DNA of 64,000 bases from NCBI RefSeq assembly GCF_900104575.1, contig NZ_LT629731.1, positions 942,189 through 1,006,188 of the forward strand, read 5' to 3'. The DNA comes from Bacillus tuaregi (lineage in GTDB: Bacteria > Bacillota > Bacilli > Bacillales > Cytobacillaceae). This document shows positions 19,794 through 30,511 of the stretch, piece after piece. How positions within the stretch are numbered: position 1 is the stretch's first letter; each line of letters starts with the position of its first letter. The translations under genes were made by a program, and so were the position numbers. The notes beneath the pieces were generated by a model. It did no database searches and was not told the origin of the DNA. It saw only the letters and a list, made by a program, of their open reading frames with translations.

Positions 19794-20573
19794 TTGGAAC
19801 ACTTTTTTGGACATGATTGGGAGATTGTTCCCGCAGGCGGAGCAACTGGGGAAGCCTTTTATGCACAACATGAAGAAAATCAATATTTTCTAAAACGAAA
19901 TACTTCTCCATTTTTGGCGAGCCTATCAGCGGAGGGCATTGTTCCTAAGCTTGTATGGACCAAAAGATTGGAAACCGGTGATGTGTTTACTGCGCAGCAA
20001 TGGTTAAACGGACGGGAACTACAGCCCTCAGAAATGAACCAGGCAAGTGTAGCGAAGCTTCTAAGGAAAATCCATAAATCTAAGCCACTGCTAAGCATGT
20101 TGAAGCGTCTCGGGAAAACTCCTTTGCAGCCTGTGAAAATTTTACAAGCGATAAAGCAGGAGCTGGATGAAGAAATAGGTCAGCTTGATTCTGTAAAAGC
20201 TGCGCTTGTCTTTCTTGGGAAGAATGTAAATCGAATTCACTATGAAAACAAAGTGGTATGTCATTGTGATGTAAATCATAATAATTGGCTGCTTGATGAA
20301 AATAACCAGCTCTATTTAATCGACTGGGATGGGGCTGTTGTTGCAGACCCAGCCATCGATATCGGGACATTGCTGTACTGGTATATCCCGCGCAATGAAT
20401 GGGAGAAATGGCTGAGTCTATATGGATTATCACTAGATGATCATTTGCTGATAAGAATGAAATGGTATGTTATAGCACAGACGCTCTCTTCTATTCAATG
20501 GCATAAGGATAAGACACGTCTGCCTGAAATGAAAAAAGAAATTGACAGGCTACATCAATACCTGTCATTATGA
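19794..20573 (+). CDS. ytmP: Aminoglycoside/choline kinase-like phosphotransferase YtmP
   Basis: This 259-residue protein has the APH/choline kinase fold. Brenner's motif is present as HCDVNHNNWL near residue 157 (catalytic Asp and Mg2+-binding Asn), followed by LIDWDGA near residue 174, the DFG equivalent. The N-terminal nucleotide lobe includes GGATGEAFYA. The phosphate acceptor of YtmP is not known. The start is TTG at 19794, preceded by AGGTGA. Its 3' end overlaps that of ytzH by 6 nt in convergent orientation, and its terminator appears to lie beyond ytzH. Confidence 0.87.
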   Translation: MEHFFGHDWEIVPAGGATGEAFYAQHEENQYFLKRNTSPFLASLSAEGIVPKLVWTKRLETGDVFTAQQWLNGRELQPSEMNQASVAKLLRKIHKSKPLLSMLKRLGKTPLQPVKILQAIKQELDEEIGQLDSVKAALVFLGKNVNRIHYENKVVCHCDVNHNNWLLDENNQLYLIDWDGAVVADPAIDIGTLLYWYIPRNEWEKWLSLYGLSLDDHLLIRMKWYVIAQTLSSIQWHKDKTRLPEMKKEIDRLHQYLSL

Positions 20574-20846
20574 AAACTGGTCTATATCATCAACCCATTG
20601 CGATAGCTGCTCTTGATGTGATTCAATATGAGCATCTAAGTTGGAAGCATTAATTCCGCTTTGACTATAAGAATAAACTTCATTGAGCACCTGCATGCTA
20701 TTATGATCGATATGGCCATTAACCATTAACGATTTAATTAAGCGCTCTAATTGCTGGCACTCAGCTACAGAGCCGCAGCAGTCTGTTTGATGATTAGATA
20801 AAATATCCTTTAGTAAAGTAACTTGATCATGATATTCAAGTGGCAT
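20568..20846 (-). CDS. ytzH: YtzH-like small protein
   Basis: This 92-residue acidic protein matches YtzH, known for the segment LLKDILSNHQTDCCGSVAECQQLERLIKSLM with a paired cysteine motif (CC plus a third Cys). It is predicted mainly helical and soluble, and its function is unknown. I choose the ATG at 20846 over an in-frame TTG 6 nt upstream, because AAGGA then has proper spacing. Its tail overlaps ytmP convergently, so mature transcripts of the two must be partly antisense. Confidence 0.82.
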   Translation of the reverse strand: MPLEYHDQVTLLKDILSNHQTDCCGSVAECQQLERLIKSLMVNGHIDHNSMQVLNEVYSYSQSGINASNLDAHIESHQEQLSQWVDDIDQFS

Positions 20847-20890
20847 GGTCAAACATCCTTTCTGTCAGTCTCCTATGTGAAAATATAAAG

Positions 20891-20923
20891 GAGAATTCAC
20901 AATTATTTTGTGAGTTCTTTTTT
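20891..20923 (+). terminator. Terminator-like hairpin between ytzH and trmB
   Basis: A 10-bp stem (20891-20900 with 20910-20919, two G-U pairs) is followed by seven T's on the plus strand. It lies upstream of the start of the minus-strand ytzH, so it cannot serve ytzH. It probably ends ytmP transcripts that have passed antisense through ytzH. Confidence 0.6.
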
Positions 20924-21015
20924 AATTTATTCCTATCGAATGGAATTATTTTGGGCTGTGGATATATGCTAACAAGTAAAGAAATGTACGAAAAATTCTC
21001 TATAGGGGTGTCACC

Positions 21016-21663
21016 ATGCGGTTAAGAAACAAACCTTGGGCAAAGGAAAAAATTGAGCAGTACCCACAATATGTCGTAGCTGCTCCTGATGAATTAAAAG
21101 GGAAGTGGGATACGGTTTATGAAAATAACCAACCTCTTCATATTGAGATTGGTACTGGAAAAGGCCGTTTTATTACGGAGATGGCAAAAGCCAATCCTTC
21201 TATTAATTATTTAGGAATTGAGCTGCAGGAAAGTGTAATTGTATCAGCGCTTGACCGTTTAATAGAAGCGGAGCTACCAAACGTAAAGCTTTTGAATGCT
21301 AATGCAGTCGATTTACCACTATATTTTGCAAAGGGTGAGGTCTCAAGAGTTTATTTAAACTTCTCGGACCCTTGGCCGAAAAGCCGTCATGAAAAGCGAC
21401 GCTTGACCTATAGGTCGTTTTTAAAGATATATGAGGAAATTCTCCCTGTGAATGGTGAAATACACTTTAAAACCGATAATCAGGGCTTGTTTGAATACTC
21501 CCTTATGAGCTTTTCAGCTTATGGTATGCTGCTTAAATATCTCAGCCTTGATTTGCATAACAGTACCTATGAAGGCAATATTATGACTGAGTACGAGGAG
21601 AAATTCTCTGAAAGAGGCAATCGAATTTATCGCTGTGAGGTACAATTCCAAAATGAAGGTTGA
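21016..21663 (+). CDS. trmB: tRNA (guanine-N7-)-methyltransferase TrmB
   Basis: This 215-residue SAM methyltransferase forms m7G46 in tRNA. Visible motifs are [10 protein letters not shown] (SAM loop, about residues 44-53), the family signature [17 protein letters not shown] (about residues 117-133) that positions the guanine, and the C-terminal TEYEEKF. The sequence starts MRLRNKPWA, as expected for the Bacillus enzyme (YtmQ). The ribosome site is GGGGTG. The gene appears to be transcribed on its own. Confidence 0.95.
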   Translation: MRLRNKPWAKEKIEQYPQYVVAAPDELKGKWDTVYENNQPLHIEIGTGKGRFITEMAKANPSINYLGIELQESVIVSALDRLIEAELPNVKLLNANAVDLPLYFAKGEVSRVYLNFSDPWPKSRHEKRRLTYRSFLKIYEEILPVNGEIHFKTDNQGLFEYSLMSFSAYGMLLKYLSLDLHNSTYEGNIMTEYEEKFSERGNRIYRCEVQFQNEG

Positions 21664-21815
21664 TCCATGGGTCAGCCTTTTCTTATTTTTATGATGTAGG
21701 TACTTTGAGCTTAAAATTTGCAATTTTGGAAAAATTATACTATATTTCTCGCATAAAAGATTATAGTTTCTGGACTGTTTTTTAAAAGGAGTGCGAAAGG
21801 ATAAGGAGGGCTTTG

Positions 21816-22655
21816 ATGGAAACATTACAGTTACGTAACAGCAGGCTGACGTGGTTAAATGGCGGTGTTAATTATCTAGATGGTGGTGCAATGTTCGGCG
21901 TTGTTCCAAAGCCGCTATGGGCTAAGAAATATCCTTGTAACGATAAAAACCAAATTGAACTTAGGACAGACCCCATTCTTATCCAAATGAATGGCATCAA
22001 TCTGTTAATTGACTCAGGTATCGGGAATGATAAATTAACGGAAAAGCAAAAGCGAAATTACGGTGCAGAAGAGGAAGCAAAGCTGGAGACATCACTTGAA
22101 ATACTTGGATTATCGCTCCAAGACATTCACTATGTATTAATGACACATTTGCATTTTGACCATGCCTGTGGTCTTACAAAACCGAATGGTAGTCATTATG
22201 AGCCAGTTTTTCCAAATGCAAAAATTATCGTTAATACAATTGAATGGAATGAAATGCGTCAACCTAATATTCGCTCGAAAAGCACTTACTGGAAAGAAAA
22301 CTGGGAAGCGATTGCCGGGCAGGTAGAATTATTTGAGAAGGAGTGGTCATTCGGAGATGTGAAGCTAATACATACAGGAGGGCATAGTGACGGCCACTCC
22401 ATTGTTGTCATTGAGGATGATGGAGAGACTGTTGTCCACATGGCAGATATCATGCCAACACATGCTCATCAGAATGTGTTATGGGTAATGGCATATGATG
22501 ATTATCCTATGAATTCGATTGCTGCAAAGCAGAAATGGCTTCAATTTGGCCTTGATCGGAATGCCTGGTTTACCTTTTATCATGATTCGTTCTACCGAGC
22601 TGTCAAATGGAATCACGAAGGAAGATTGACAGAAACGGTTAAAAGAGAACGATAA
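21816..22655 (+). CDS. ytnP: MBL-fold lactonase YtnP
   Basis: This 279-residue metallo-beta-lactamase-fold hydrolase has the dinuclear zinc motif [10 protein letters not shown] (about residues 110-119) and later metal ligands in GGHSDGH and [11 protein letters not shown]. YtnP is described as a quorum-quenching lactonase that degrades N-acyl-homoserine lactones and interferes with Streptomyces signalling; specificity here is inferred. There is no secretion signal. I choose the ATG at 21816 after AAGGAGG rather than the adjacent TTG at 21813. A bidirectional terminator follows. Confidence 0.87.
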   Translation: METLQLRNSRLTWLNGGVNYLDGGAMFGVVPKPLWAKKYPCNDKNQIELRTDPILIQMNGINLLIDSGIGNDKLTEKQKRNYGAEEEAKLETSLEILGLSLQDIHYVLMTHLHFDHACGLTKPNGSHYEPVFPNAKIIVNTIEWNEMRQPNIRSKSTYWKENWEAIAGQVELFEKEWSFGDVKLIHTGGHSDGHSIVVIEDDGETVVHMADIMPTHAHQNVLWVMAYDDYPMNSIAAKQKWLQFGLDRNAWFTFYHDSFYRAVKWNHEGRLTETVKRER

Positions 22656-22673
22656 AGTGTTTTACTATAAAAT

Positions 22674-22700
22674 AAAAAACCCCGAGATCGGGGTTTTTTA
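22674..22700. terminator. Bidirectional terminator between ytnP and ytzB
   Basis: AAAAACCCC / GGGGTTTTTT hairpin with symmetrical A and T runs serves two convergent genes. Confidence 0.85.
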
Positions 22701-23012
22701 GCTTAGCGGATAAGCATCAAGGATGGCTCCTGTGCTAGTATCCACAATAAATTCATATTGTTCATTTTGACCGTCAACATTTCGAGAAATACCGCCGATA
22801 TAGACTTCGTACTCCAAAAATGACTTCGAATAAGGCTGTTTTTCCATTTGAATCCATGAGCCTGTTATGGGACCATGCTTTTTAAAGGCAGCTTTTGCAT
22901 TTGCCAGTGCTTTTTCGGCTGAAATGGTTTTATTTTTATCTATTGCTTGATTAAGAATAATACCGATTGCAACACCGGAACCTACACCGGTTAGAAAGGT
23001 TTTCCAATTCAC
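22698..23012 (-). CDS. ytzB: PepSY-domain protein YtzB
   Basis: This 104-residue protein has a short hydrophobic N-terminus (FLTGVGSGVAIGIILNQAI, about residues 5-23) that could anchor it in the membrane. A single PepSY-like domain follows, with ALANAKAAFKKHG and the terminal strand YEFIVDTSTGAILDAYPLS. PepSY domains often act as inhibitors or chaperones of proteases, but the partner is unknown. GTG start preceded by AAGGAGG at 7 nt. Assigned as YtzB from length and composition. Confidence 0.75.
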   Translation of the reverse strand: MNWKTFLTGVGSGVAIGIILNQAIDKNKTISAEKALANAKAAFKKHGPITGSWIQMEKQPYSKSFLEYEVYIGGISRNVDGQNEQYEFIVDTSTGAILDAYPLS

Positions 23013-23252
23013 GAAAGAACCTCCTTATAGTTTTTGACTGCTCGTCACATAATTCTCTTCCCTATCTTATCAAAAATCTGGACAATACATAACTGTTTTC
23101 ATTCATTTACATCAATTGTTGAAAAATAGTTGAAACATGGAATGGGAAGACTATGATGTGAAAATGGTGGAGAAGCAATATTTTAGGTACAATAAGGAAG
23201 AAAGACTATCATACATAATAGAATGAGTAAAATTTGAGGAGTGTGAGCCGGG

Positions 23253-24326
23253 TTGAACGAAAAAACTTTACAATTATTTAAAACCTTAACAGAGCTACCG
23301 GGAACAGCAGGAAATGAACATGCTGTTCGCAGCTTTATGCGAGAGCAAATAAGTCAGTACACAGATGAGATTGTTCAAGATAAACTAGGGGGCATTTTTG
23401 GTGTTAAAAGAGGCGACGATAGCGGTCCAACCGTAATGGTTGCTGGTCATATGGATGAAGTTGGCTTTATGGTCACTTCGATTACTGAAAATGGAATGAT
23501 TCGCTTCCAAACCCTCGGAGGCTGGTGGAATCAAGTAATGCTGGCAACAACGGTCGAAATTATCACCAAAACTGGACCTGTCCCTGGAGTAATCGGTTCG
23601 ATTCCTCCACATCTTTTAAGTGAGGAACAGCGAAAAAAACCAATGGAAATAAATAATATGCTGATTGATATTGGGGCAGACGATAAAGAAGATGCCATTA
23701 GAATTGGTATCAAGCCAGGTCAGCAGATTGTTCCAGTTTGTCCTTTTACTCCGATGGCCAATGGCAAAAAAATTATGGCTAAGGCATGGGATAATCGGTA
23801 TGGTTGTGGTTTAGCGATTGAACTTCTTGAGGCACTTCAGAATGAAACGCTTCCGAATATACTCTATTCAGGTGCAACTGTTCAGGAGGAGGTTGGTCTC
23901 CGCGGAGCACAGACAGCAGCAAATATGATCAAGCCAGATTTGTTCTATGCACTAGACGCAAGTCCTGCTAATGATATGTCAGGTAAGAAGGATGAATTTG
24001 GTCAGCTTGGAAAAGGTGCTCTGCTGCGAATACTAGACCGGACGATGGTGACACATAAAGGCATGAGAGAATTTGTTCTAGATACTGCTGAATCACATAA
24101 AATTCCATACCAATACTTTGTTTCACAAGGCGGTACGGATGCAGGTCGAGTTCATGTTTCGAATGAAGGAGTACCGAGTGCGGTTATTGGTATCTGTTCA
24201 CGCTATATTCACACACCAGCAAGCATTATTCATATTGATGATTATGCAGCGGCAAAGGAATTAGTAACCAGACTGGTCAAAGCATCTGACCGTACAACCT
24301 TAAATACAATTTTACAGAATAGCTAA
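23253..24326 (+). CDS. ytoP: M42 family aminopeptidase YtoP
   Basis: This 357-residue metallopeptidase is of the glutamyl aminopeptidase/endoglucanase-M class (M42). Ligand-bearing segments are [12 protein letters not shown] (His/Asp, about residue 65), [12 protein letters not shown] (Asp, about 180), [12 protein letters not shown] (Glu pair, about 212) and [11 protein letters not shown] (about 290). These tetrahedral enzymes trim peptides in the cytosol. The start is TTG with GAGGAG upstream, though the spacing is rather long. It is followed by ytpP, ytpQ and sftA. Confidence 0.9.
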   Translation: MNEKTLQLFKTLTELPGTAGNEHAVRSFMREQISQYTDEIVQDKLGGIFGVKRGDDSGPTVMVAGHMDEVGFMVTSITENGMIRFQTLGGWWNQVMLATTVEIITKTGPVPGVIGSIPPHLLSEEQRKKPMEINNMLIDIGADDKEDAIRIGIKPGQQIVPVCPFTPMANGKKIMAKAWDNRYGCGLAIELLEALQNETLPNILYSGATVQEEVGLRGAQTAANMIKPDLFYALDASPANDMSGKKDEFGQLGKGALLRILDRTMVTHKGMREFVLDTAESHKIPYQYFVSQGGTDAGRVHVSNEGVPSAVIGICSRYIHTPASIIHIDDYAAAKELVTRLVKASDRTTLNTILQNS

Positions 24327-24432
24327 CTGACTTGAGTCAAGCATATCAATGGTTAGCTTGGAACAATTTTGTTATGATCATCATAATCATAATAGAATTC
24401 CGCTTAATGATAATAAAATGGAGGAAATAAAA

Positions 24433-24747
24433 TTGAAGCATTTAGAGTCAGTTGAACAATTTACAGAATTACGTGATAATGGGAAACACATCTTTTTATT
24501 TTCTGCAGACTGGTGTAAGGACTGTCGTTTTATCGAACCATTTATGCCTGAAGTTGAGGCGAAATACAGTCAATTTTCCTTCATCCATGTTGATCGTAAT
24601 CAATTTATCGATTTGTGTATTGAACAGGATGTTTTTGGGATACCAAGCTTTATTGCCTACGAGGATGGCCAAGAACTAGGTCGATTTGTCAGCAAAGACC
24701 AAAAGACCCAGGAAGAAATTGAGAAATTTATTGAAAACTTATCATAA
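24433..24747 (+). CDS. ytpP: Thioredoxin-like protein YtpP
   Basis: This 104-residue thioredoxin-fold protein has an active-site motif WCKDC (about residues 28-32), differing from the WCGPC of thioredoxin. The cis-Pro is in FGIPSFIAY. I place the start at TTG 24433, which follows GGAGG at 7 nt; the open frame reaching back to 24349 would prepend an unlikely His/Asn-rich leader. It has no signal peptide, so it is probably a cytosolic disulfide reductase. YtpP has been reported to participate in protein thiol reduction; its specific substrates are unclear. Confidence 0.82.
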   Translation: MKHLESVEQFTELRDNGKHIFLFSADWCKDCRFIEPFMPEVEAKYSQFSFIHVDRNQFIDLCIEQDVFGIPSFIAYEDGQELGRFVSKDQKTQEEIEKFIENLS

Positions 24748-24761
24748 ATATGCACTCTTGG

Positions 24762-24797
24762 ATAATCCCCTTCTCTTTGAGATAAGGGGATTTATCA
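24762..24797 (+). terminator. Terminator between ytpP and ytpQ
   Basis: An AATCCCCTT / AAGGGGATT stem is followed by a short T-rich tail, so readthrough is possible. Confidence 0.55.
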
Positions 24798-24837
24798 TGT
24801 AGAATGAAAAAAGAAGGCTAAATAAGGAGATTGCATA

Positions 24838-25644
24838 ATGAAAATGGATAGTATCAAAATGAAAAACGAGTTGCAAAAACGACTTGCTCATCCTGACCGC
24901 AAGTTTGATTTTGATCGAAAAAATGATCAGCTTCGTATTGAACATAAACAAACTGGAAAAGGTATAACCATTTCATTGCCAGGAATTATTGCGAAATGGC
25001 AGGAACAAAAGGAAAAGGCTATTGCTGAAATTGTTTATTACGTAGAAGAAGGTCTGAAGGCAATGGAGACAGATGCCGAAATCTCAGGGAAGGAAAAGCA
25101 TATCTTTCCCGTTATCCGATCTACTTCTTTTCCAGTAGAGACAAATGAGGGAAATTCATTTATCTATGATGACCATACGGCAGAAACAAGAATTTATTAT
25201 GCGCTTGACCTGGGGAATACATATAGATTGATTGATAGAGCACTTCTTGTGAAGGAAGAATGGAATGAAAAGCACGTAAAAGAAACGGCCTTATTTAATG
25301 TTCGTTCCTTATCAACCGAAATGAAAATGGATGCTGTGGCAGGAAACACCTTTTATTTCCTTAATAAGAATGACGGCTATGATGCCAGTCGGATTCTCAA
25401 TGATTCCTTTTTGAAAGAGATGGAGCAGAAAATAAAAGGTACAATGGCAGTTGCGGTTCCGCATCAGGATGTGTTAATTATTGCTGATATTGAGAATGAT
25501 ACAGGCTATGACATCCTTGCTCAAATGACGATGAGTTTCTTTGCAGCTGGAAGAGTGCCCATCACCGCTTTATCCTTTTTATATGAGAATGGAGAGCTAG
25601 AACCCATTTTTATATTAGGGAAAAATAAAAAAAGTGATAAATGA
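24838..25644 (+). CDS. ytpQ: DUF1444 protein YtpQ
   Basis: This 268-residue soluble protein is rich in charged residues, beginning [14 protein letters not shown]. Segments such as [12 protein letters not shown] and [17 protein letters not shown] match the YtpQ/DUF1444 family. The function is unknown. In B. subtilis it precedes ytpR, which I do not see here. A short hairpin with a T run ends the gene. The ribosome site is AAGGAG. Confidence 0.82.
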   Translation: MKMDSIKMKNELQKRLAHPDRKFDFDRKNDQLRIEHKQTGKGITISLPGIIAKWQEQKEKAIAEIVYYVEEGLKAMETDAEISGKEKHIFPVIRSTSFPVETNEGNSFIYDDHTAETRIYYALDLGNTYRLIDRALLVKEEWNEKHVKETALFNVRSLSTEMKMDAVAGNTFYFLNKNDGYDASRILNDSFLKEMEQKIKGTMAVAVPHQDVLIIADIENDTGYDILAQMTMSFFAAGRVPITALSFLYENGELEPIFILGKNKKSDK

Positions 25645-25648
25645 ATGA

Positions 25649-25676
25649 AAAGGACCATTAAAGGTTCTTTTTTTGT
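25649..25676 (+). terminator. Terminator after ytpQ
   Basis: AAAGGACC / GGTTCTTT hairpin is followed by a long T run. Confidence 0.7.
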
Positions 25677-25853
25677 ACTGTATAATGACATATAAGTGTT
25701 AATATCACATACCCCGTCAGCTCAGTTTTGAGTTTTTCATAATTTTCCATTTCGTCTTACCATAGCATCATTCTTTTATTTTAACTCGTATTTTTAGGAA
25801 TTACTGATAAAATAAGAATGGTAGAATGAGAGAATAAGAAAGAGTGATAAAGT

Positions 25854-28706
25854 TTGAATTGGATGAAAAGGTTATTACGCCTGTTTAAGGAAGACGTTGA
25901 ACACATAGATGAAGACAGTGAACACACCCATGATAGTACAGAGAACAAATTAGAAATGAAACAAAAACGAGAGATAGGAAAAGAAGTAGACGCTAAAATT
26001 GTCTACCAATATCCAAAAGGTGCCTTTCGATTTCCGTTGGTGCCGGATGATGACAAACAAATGAAAAATCGTTCCAATCGTCCTGTCCGCCCTGACAGAA
26101 AACAGGAGCAGGAATTGAGCCATGAACCACCTCGCCAGGAGAGGAAGAGACGACACAGTCCGCCAGTAAAGCAGGAGCCTGTTACTCGAAAGAGAGTGCC
26201 TGAACCTGAACAGGAGCATAGAAATTCTAGGCCCTTTAAACCAACTGATATTCCCTCCCCAGTATTTGGTTATAAGGAGCGTCCGGAAATACGAAAAGGC
26301 TCTTTACAGTATGGAGTGGAGAAGATAGAAAATAAAGTTGATGATAAAAAGGACCCAATCAATAGAGAGCTTTATCATCGCTATTCACAGACCTGGGGCG
26401 GTGCACCTGTCATTGTCAAACCGAGTGATAAGAGGTTTAATCCACTTGATCTAAGTGTAGCGAAGAGACAGGTTCAAAAGGAGGAACTGAGTCCACCGGT
26501 TGTAGAGCCAGAAGAAATAAAGGCTGAATGGACAGGAGAGCCTGAAATAGTAAACGATGAAGTTGTAGCAGACCGAATAACAGGTCAAGAGGTACAGCAA
26601 ATCGATGTTTCACAGACGGAAATATCTGTGGAAGAGCCAATTGACTTAAACGACTTCAAGGAAGAAAATAATGAACAACTAGTTTTAACTAGAGAAGACA
26701 GTGATGCGAGTCTAATTTCAGATGAAGAACAAGAAATGGTTAAAGAAGAACAAGTGTTGGAGGAACTAGAGTCACCCATTATCGAGGAGTCAGAGCCATT
26801 AGAATTGGAATTAACGGAATCGTGTGTAGACGAACCTGAACGAATCATTGATGAAGAATTTGTAAATGAACTCCCTTCCGTGGATGAAAATCAAGTTGTA
26901 GATGAAGAATCTAGGAGCCAAACTGAAGCTGATGAGGGGATAAAAAGCGCAGAGGCAGAGCCAATCCGTTCTGCGATTCCTTTTAATGTCATAATGCTCA
27001 ATCAGGATAAGCTAAGACTAATGGAAAAAGAGCTCAATAAAACAACGAGCAGGGCAGAAATGGACGAGTCTGTGGAAGCAGATGTTAGCGGTAGTAAAAT
27101 GGACCAGGAAGTGAACTCACTAAAAGCGGATAGCAATGAAGATAAAACCGTCGTCATTGCAGACCAATCCTTTCAGGTAATGGCCAATATGGCTGAAACA
27201 GCAGCCTCTGCCCAACGAACTCAGGATGATTCTAGCCATGAGGTTAAGCTGCAAGTAACGGAACAAAAAGATCAAGAGACGTCTTTTTCATTCCCATCGA
27301 TTGACCTGTTAACACCTCCTGTCATTGTAGAGGATAACAATCAATGGATTGATGACCAGAAAGAGCTACTTAATACAACCTTAAAGAATTTTAATGTAGG
27401 TGCTACGGTTGTGAATGTCACACAAGGGCCTTCTGTAACACGTTTTGAAGTCCAGCCAGAACCTGGAGTAAAGGTAAATAAAATTACGAATCTATCTGAT
27501 GATATAAAGCTGAGTCTAGCAGCCAGAGACATTCGGATAGAAGCTCCCATCCCAGGTAAGCACACAATCGGTATAGAGGTACCTAATAATAAAAGCAGGC
27601 CGGTTTATTTAAGTGAAATTGTTAGCAATCCTGAATTTTTACGACAGGATTCACCGCTCACCGCGGCATTGGGATTAGATATTTCCGGAAAACCAATTGT
27701 GTCTGATTTGAGGAAAATGCCGCATGGATTGATTGCTGGGGCGACAGGCTCAGGGAAAAGTGTTTGTATCAATACCATTCTTGTCAGCTTCCTTTATAAA
27801 GCGAAGCCGGAGGATTTGAAGTTGTTACTAATCGATCCAAAAATGGTGGAATTAGCACCGTATAATCATATTCCACATCTTGTCAGTCCTGTCATTACCG
27901 ACGTAAAGGCTGCAACAGCTGCGTTGAAATGGGCAGTTGAGGAAATGGAACGGCGTTATGAATTATTTGCACATACGGGTGTCAGGGATATTGGACGCTT
28001 TAATGAGCTGGCTGTGAAGCATAAACAATATAGCGATAAATTACCCTATATTGTTATTATCATTGATGAGCTGGCAGATTTGATGATGATGTCGCCGGCT
28101 GATGTAGAGGAAGCGATTTGTCGCATCGCCCAGAAGGCGCGCGCCTGTGGCATTCATCTAATCATTGCGACACAAAGACCTTCAGTAGATGTTATTACGG
28201 GCTTAATAAAGGCTAATATTCCGACCAGAATTGCCTTCTCTGTTTCCTCACAGGTTGATTCACGAACCATTATCGATGTGAGCGGTGCAGAAAAGCTACT
28301 TGGTAGAGGTGATATGCTGTTTTTAGAAAATGGCTCATCAAAGCCAATCCGTCTGCAGGGGACCTTTGTTTCGGATGAAGAAATTGATGAAGTGGTTGCC
28401 CATGCGAGAGAGCAGGGAGAGCCTGATTACTTATTTGAACAAGAGGAATTACTCAAAAAGGCAGAAATCAATGAAGCAGAGGATGAACTCTTTTTTGAAG
28501 CCTGTGAGTTTGTTATTGAAAATGGGGGAGCATCCTCTTCCATGCTGCAAAGACGGTTTAAAATTGGCTATAACCGAGCTGCTAGATTAATTGATATGAT
28601 GGAAAGCCATGGCTATATCTCTGAATCACGTGGTAGCAAACCGAGAGATGTATTCATTACTGATGCAGAATTAGAATCATTACAAATGACGAATAAAACC
28701 CTATAG
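25854..28706 (+). CDS. sftA: DNA translocase SftA (FtsK/SpoIIIE family)
   Basis: This 950-residue protein lacks membrane helices, unlike SpoIIIE. After a short N-terminal [10 protein letters not shown], it has about 480 residues of acidic, low-complexity linker. The FtsK motor follows: Walker [11 protein letters not shown] near residue 630, Walker [15 protein letters not shown], and a C-terminal gamma winged helix ([20 protein letters not shown]) that reads polar DNA sequences. SftA helps clear chromosomal DNA from the closing septum. The TTG start at 25854 has only a weak ribosome site; an ATG lies three codons later. The acidic linker is unusually long and poorly conserved. Confidence 0.93.
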   Translation: MNWMKRLLRLFKEDVEHIDEDSEHTHDSTENKLEMKQKREIGKEVDAKIVYQYPKGAFRFPLVPDDDKQMKNRSNRPVRPDRKQEQELSHEPPRQERKRRHSPPVKQEPVTRKRVPEPEQEHRNSRPFKPTDIPSPVFGYKERPEIRKGSLQYGVEKIENKVDDKKDPINRELYHRYSQTWGGAPVIVKPSDKRFNPLDLSVAKRQVQKEELSPPVVEPEEIKAEWTGEPEIVNDEVVADRITGQEVQQIDVSQTEISVEEPIDLNDFKEENNEQLVLTREDSDASLISDEEQEMVKEEQVLEELESPIIEESEPLELELTESCVDEPERIIDEEFVNELPSVDENQVVDEESRSQTEADEGIKSAEAEPIRSAIPFNVIMLNQDKLRLMEKELNKTTSRAEMDESVEADVSGSKMDQEVNSLKADSNEDKTVVIADQSFQVMANMAETAASAQRTQDDSSHEVKLQVTEQKDQETSFSFPSIDLLTPPVIVEDNNQWIDDQKELLNTTLKNFNVGATVVNVTQGPSVTRFEVQPEPGVKVNKITNLSDDIKLSLAARDIRIEAPIPGKHTIGIEVPNNKSRPVYLSEIVSNPEFLRQDSPLTAALGLDISGKPIVSDLRKMPHGLIAGATGSGKSVCINTILVSFLYKAKPEDLKLLLIDPKMVELAPYNHIPHLVSPVITDVKAATAALKWAVEEMERRYELFAHTGVRDIGRFNELAVKHKQYSDKLPYIVIIIDELADLMMMSPADVEEAICRIAQKARACGIHLIIATQRPSVDVITGLIKANIPTRIAFSVSSQVDSRTIIDVSGAEKLLGRGDMLFLENGSSKPIRLQGTFVSDEEIDEVVAHAREQGEPDYLFEQEELLKKAEINEAEDELFFEACEFVIENGGASSSMLQRRFKIGYNRAARLIDMMESHGYISESRGSKPRDVFITDAELESLQMTNKTL

Positions 28707-28976
28707 ATGTATTGATTGAAGAGAGAGGGTCAAGAACCGATTGATTGTTTTTTTCCTTCTCTTTACATACGTAACCTTTCATTTATCCTTTTTGGGTAAA
28801 AAAAATATGAAGTTTTCTTTAGAAGTTAATGGTGATATAATGTTTGAATATGATTAGACATACGTTAAAGGATGTCCATTCTGACAGGATATCGATATCA
28901 TGAAGCATAATGAGCAAAAATAAATTAATAATCATATACTGTTTTTACAGTTAGACGATGGTTGGAGGTTCTTTAT

Positions 28977-30272
28977 ATGACTAATTACCATTTCGTAGGT
29001 ATAAAGGGGTCCGGGATGAGTGCGCTCGCACAAATTCTTCACGATATGAACTTTCAAGTTCAAGGCTCCGATGTAGATAAACGATTTTTTACGCAGGTTG
29101 CACTAGAGCAATCAGGAATAAAGATCCTTCCTTTTCAAAAAGAAAATATAAAGCCTGGAATGACAATTGTAGCCGGAAATGCTTTTCCAGATACACATGA
29201 GGAAATTCAAGAAGCGATGAAGCTAGGGCTGCCCGTTATCCGTTATCACCGGTTTTTAGGTGATTTCATGAAACGTTTTTCAAGTATTGCCGTTACAGGT
29301 GCCCATGGTAAAACATCAACAACTGGTTTACTAGCTCACGTTATCTCAGGGGATAAACCAACTTCATATTTGATTGGTGATGGTACAGGTAAAGGGGAGG
29401 CAGATGCGGAATATTTCGTGTTTGAGGCATGTGAGTATCGCAGACATTTCTTATCCTATTTTCCTGACTATGCCATTATGACGAATATTGACTTTGATCA
29501 CCCTGATTATTTCGCGAATATCGATGATGTATGTGCAGCCTTCCAGGAGATGGCCTTACAGGTGAACAAGGGGATTTTTGCCTGTGGTGATGACGAGCAT
29601 TTACAAAAAATACAGGCAAAGGTTCCTGTCTTGTTTTATGGGTTTGGGGAAGAGAATGATTTTCAGGCGCGGAATGTGATAAAAACAACGGAAGGAACAA
29701 CCTTTGATGTTTTTATTCGCAATACGTTATTTGATACGTTTACCATTCGCAGCTTTGGTGACCACAACATTTTAAACTCCTTAGCGGTAATTGCTTTATG
29801 CCATTATGAAGGACTAGACACTGAGGTTGTCCGTAAACAGCTATTAAATTTTGAAGGGGTAAAAAGACGCTTTTCAGAAAAAAGAGTTGGCACACAAATA
29901 TTAATCGATGATTATGCCCACCATCCAACAGAGATAAAGGCAACCATCGATGCTGCCAGACAAAAATACCCTGAAAAAGAAATTGTTGCAGTATTCCAAC
30001 CACATACGTTTTCAAGGACGCAGGCATTCCTTGGGGAGTTTGCTGCGAGCTTAAATCTGGCTGATAAGACGTATTTATGCGAAATATTTGGTTCAGCTCG
30101 TGAAAATCATGGGAAATTGTCTATTGAGGACTTACAGGCAAAAATTCCTGAATCGGAGATTATCACGGAAGAGGATATGTCTTCTCTTAAGAGTCACGAT
30201 AATAGCGTGATTATTTTTATGGGAGCTGGAGATATCCAGAAGTTTCAAGCTGCGTATGAAATAACTCTATAG
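28977..30272 (+). CDS. murC: UDP-N-acetylmuramate-L-alanine ligase MurC
   Basis: This 431-residue Mur ligase adds L-Ala to UDP-MurNAc, the first cytoplasmic stem-peptide step. It has the N-terminal [17 protein letters not shown] fold for UDP binding, the ATP loop [16 protein letters not shown] (about residues 105-120), the catalytic segment [10 protein letters not shown] and the C-terminal [15 protein letters not shown]. The ATG at 28977 follows GGAGG; an in-frame TTG 15 nt upstream overlaps that site. The spacing after sftA (270 bp) suggests its own promoter. Confidence 0.94.
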   Translation: MTNYHFVGIKGSGMSALAQILHDMNFQVQGSDVDKRFFTQVALEQSGIKILPFQKENIKPGMTIVAGNAFPDTHEEIQEAMKLGLPVIRYHRFLGDFMKRFSSIAVTGAHGKTSTTGLLAHVISGDKPTSYLIGDGTGKGEADAEYFVFEACEYRRHFLSYFPDYAIMTNIDFDHPDYFANIDDVCAAFQEMALQVNKGIFACGDDEHLQKIQAKVPVLFYGFGEENDFQARNVIKTTEGTTFDVFIRNTLFDTFTIRSFGDHNILNSLAVIALCHYEGLDTEVVRKQLLNFEGVKRRFSEKRVGTQILIDDYAHHPTEIKATIDAARQKYPEKEIVAVFQPHTFSRTQAFLGEFAASLNLADKTYLCEIFGSARENHGKLSIEDLQAKIPESEIITEEDMSSLKSHDNSVIIFMGAGDIQKFQAAYEITL

Positions 30273-30282
30273 CTGTATAAGA

Positions 30283-30332
30283 GAACGAAAGTATTTAATA
30301 GACAACTTGTCGACGAGTACTTTCGTTTTTTG
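30283..30332 (+). terminator. Terminator after murC
   Basis: AACGAAAGTA / TACTTTCGTT arms enclose a large AT-rich loop and precede TTTTT. Confidence 0.75.
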
Positions 30333-30511
30333 TTCGAAAAAATGTCGGGATAATATTTTTACGAGGAATAAGCTGTAATGAATTACAGTTCTCTTGTAGT
30401 ATGGTAAGATTTTAGGTAGGCTGTAGATAGGCTTTGAAGTAAAGCTTCTTTCATGTTTATATCCTTTCATTAGCGGATATAGATAAAATAGACAGGGAGG
30501 TGTCAGTTGTT

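Noticed and set aside
29740-30027. 95-residue minus-strand ORF within murC
   Set aside because: It shadows murC on the opposite strand; its composition and lack of a ribosome site indicate chance.
30333-30511. Sigma-B or sigma-H promoter for ytxG-ytxH-brxC
   Set aside because: GGGATA near 30347 and GAGGAATAA near 30363 resemble sigma-B and sigma-H -10 elements, but no partner at the required spacing was found.
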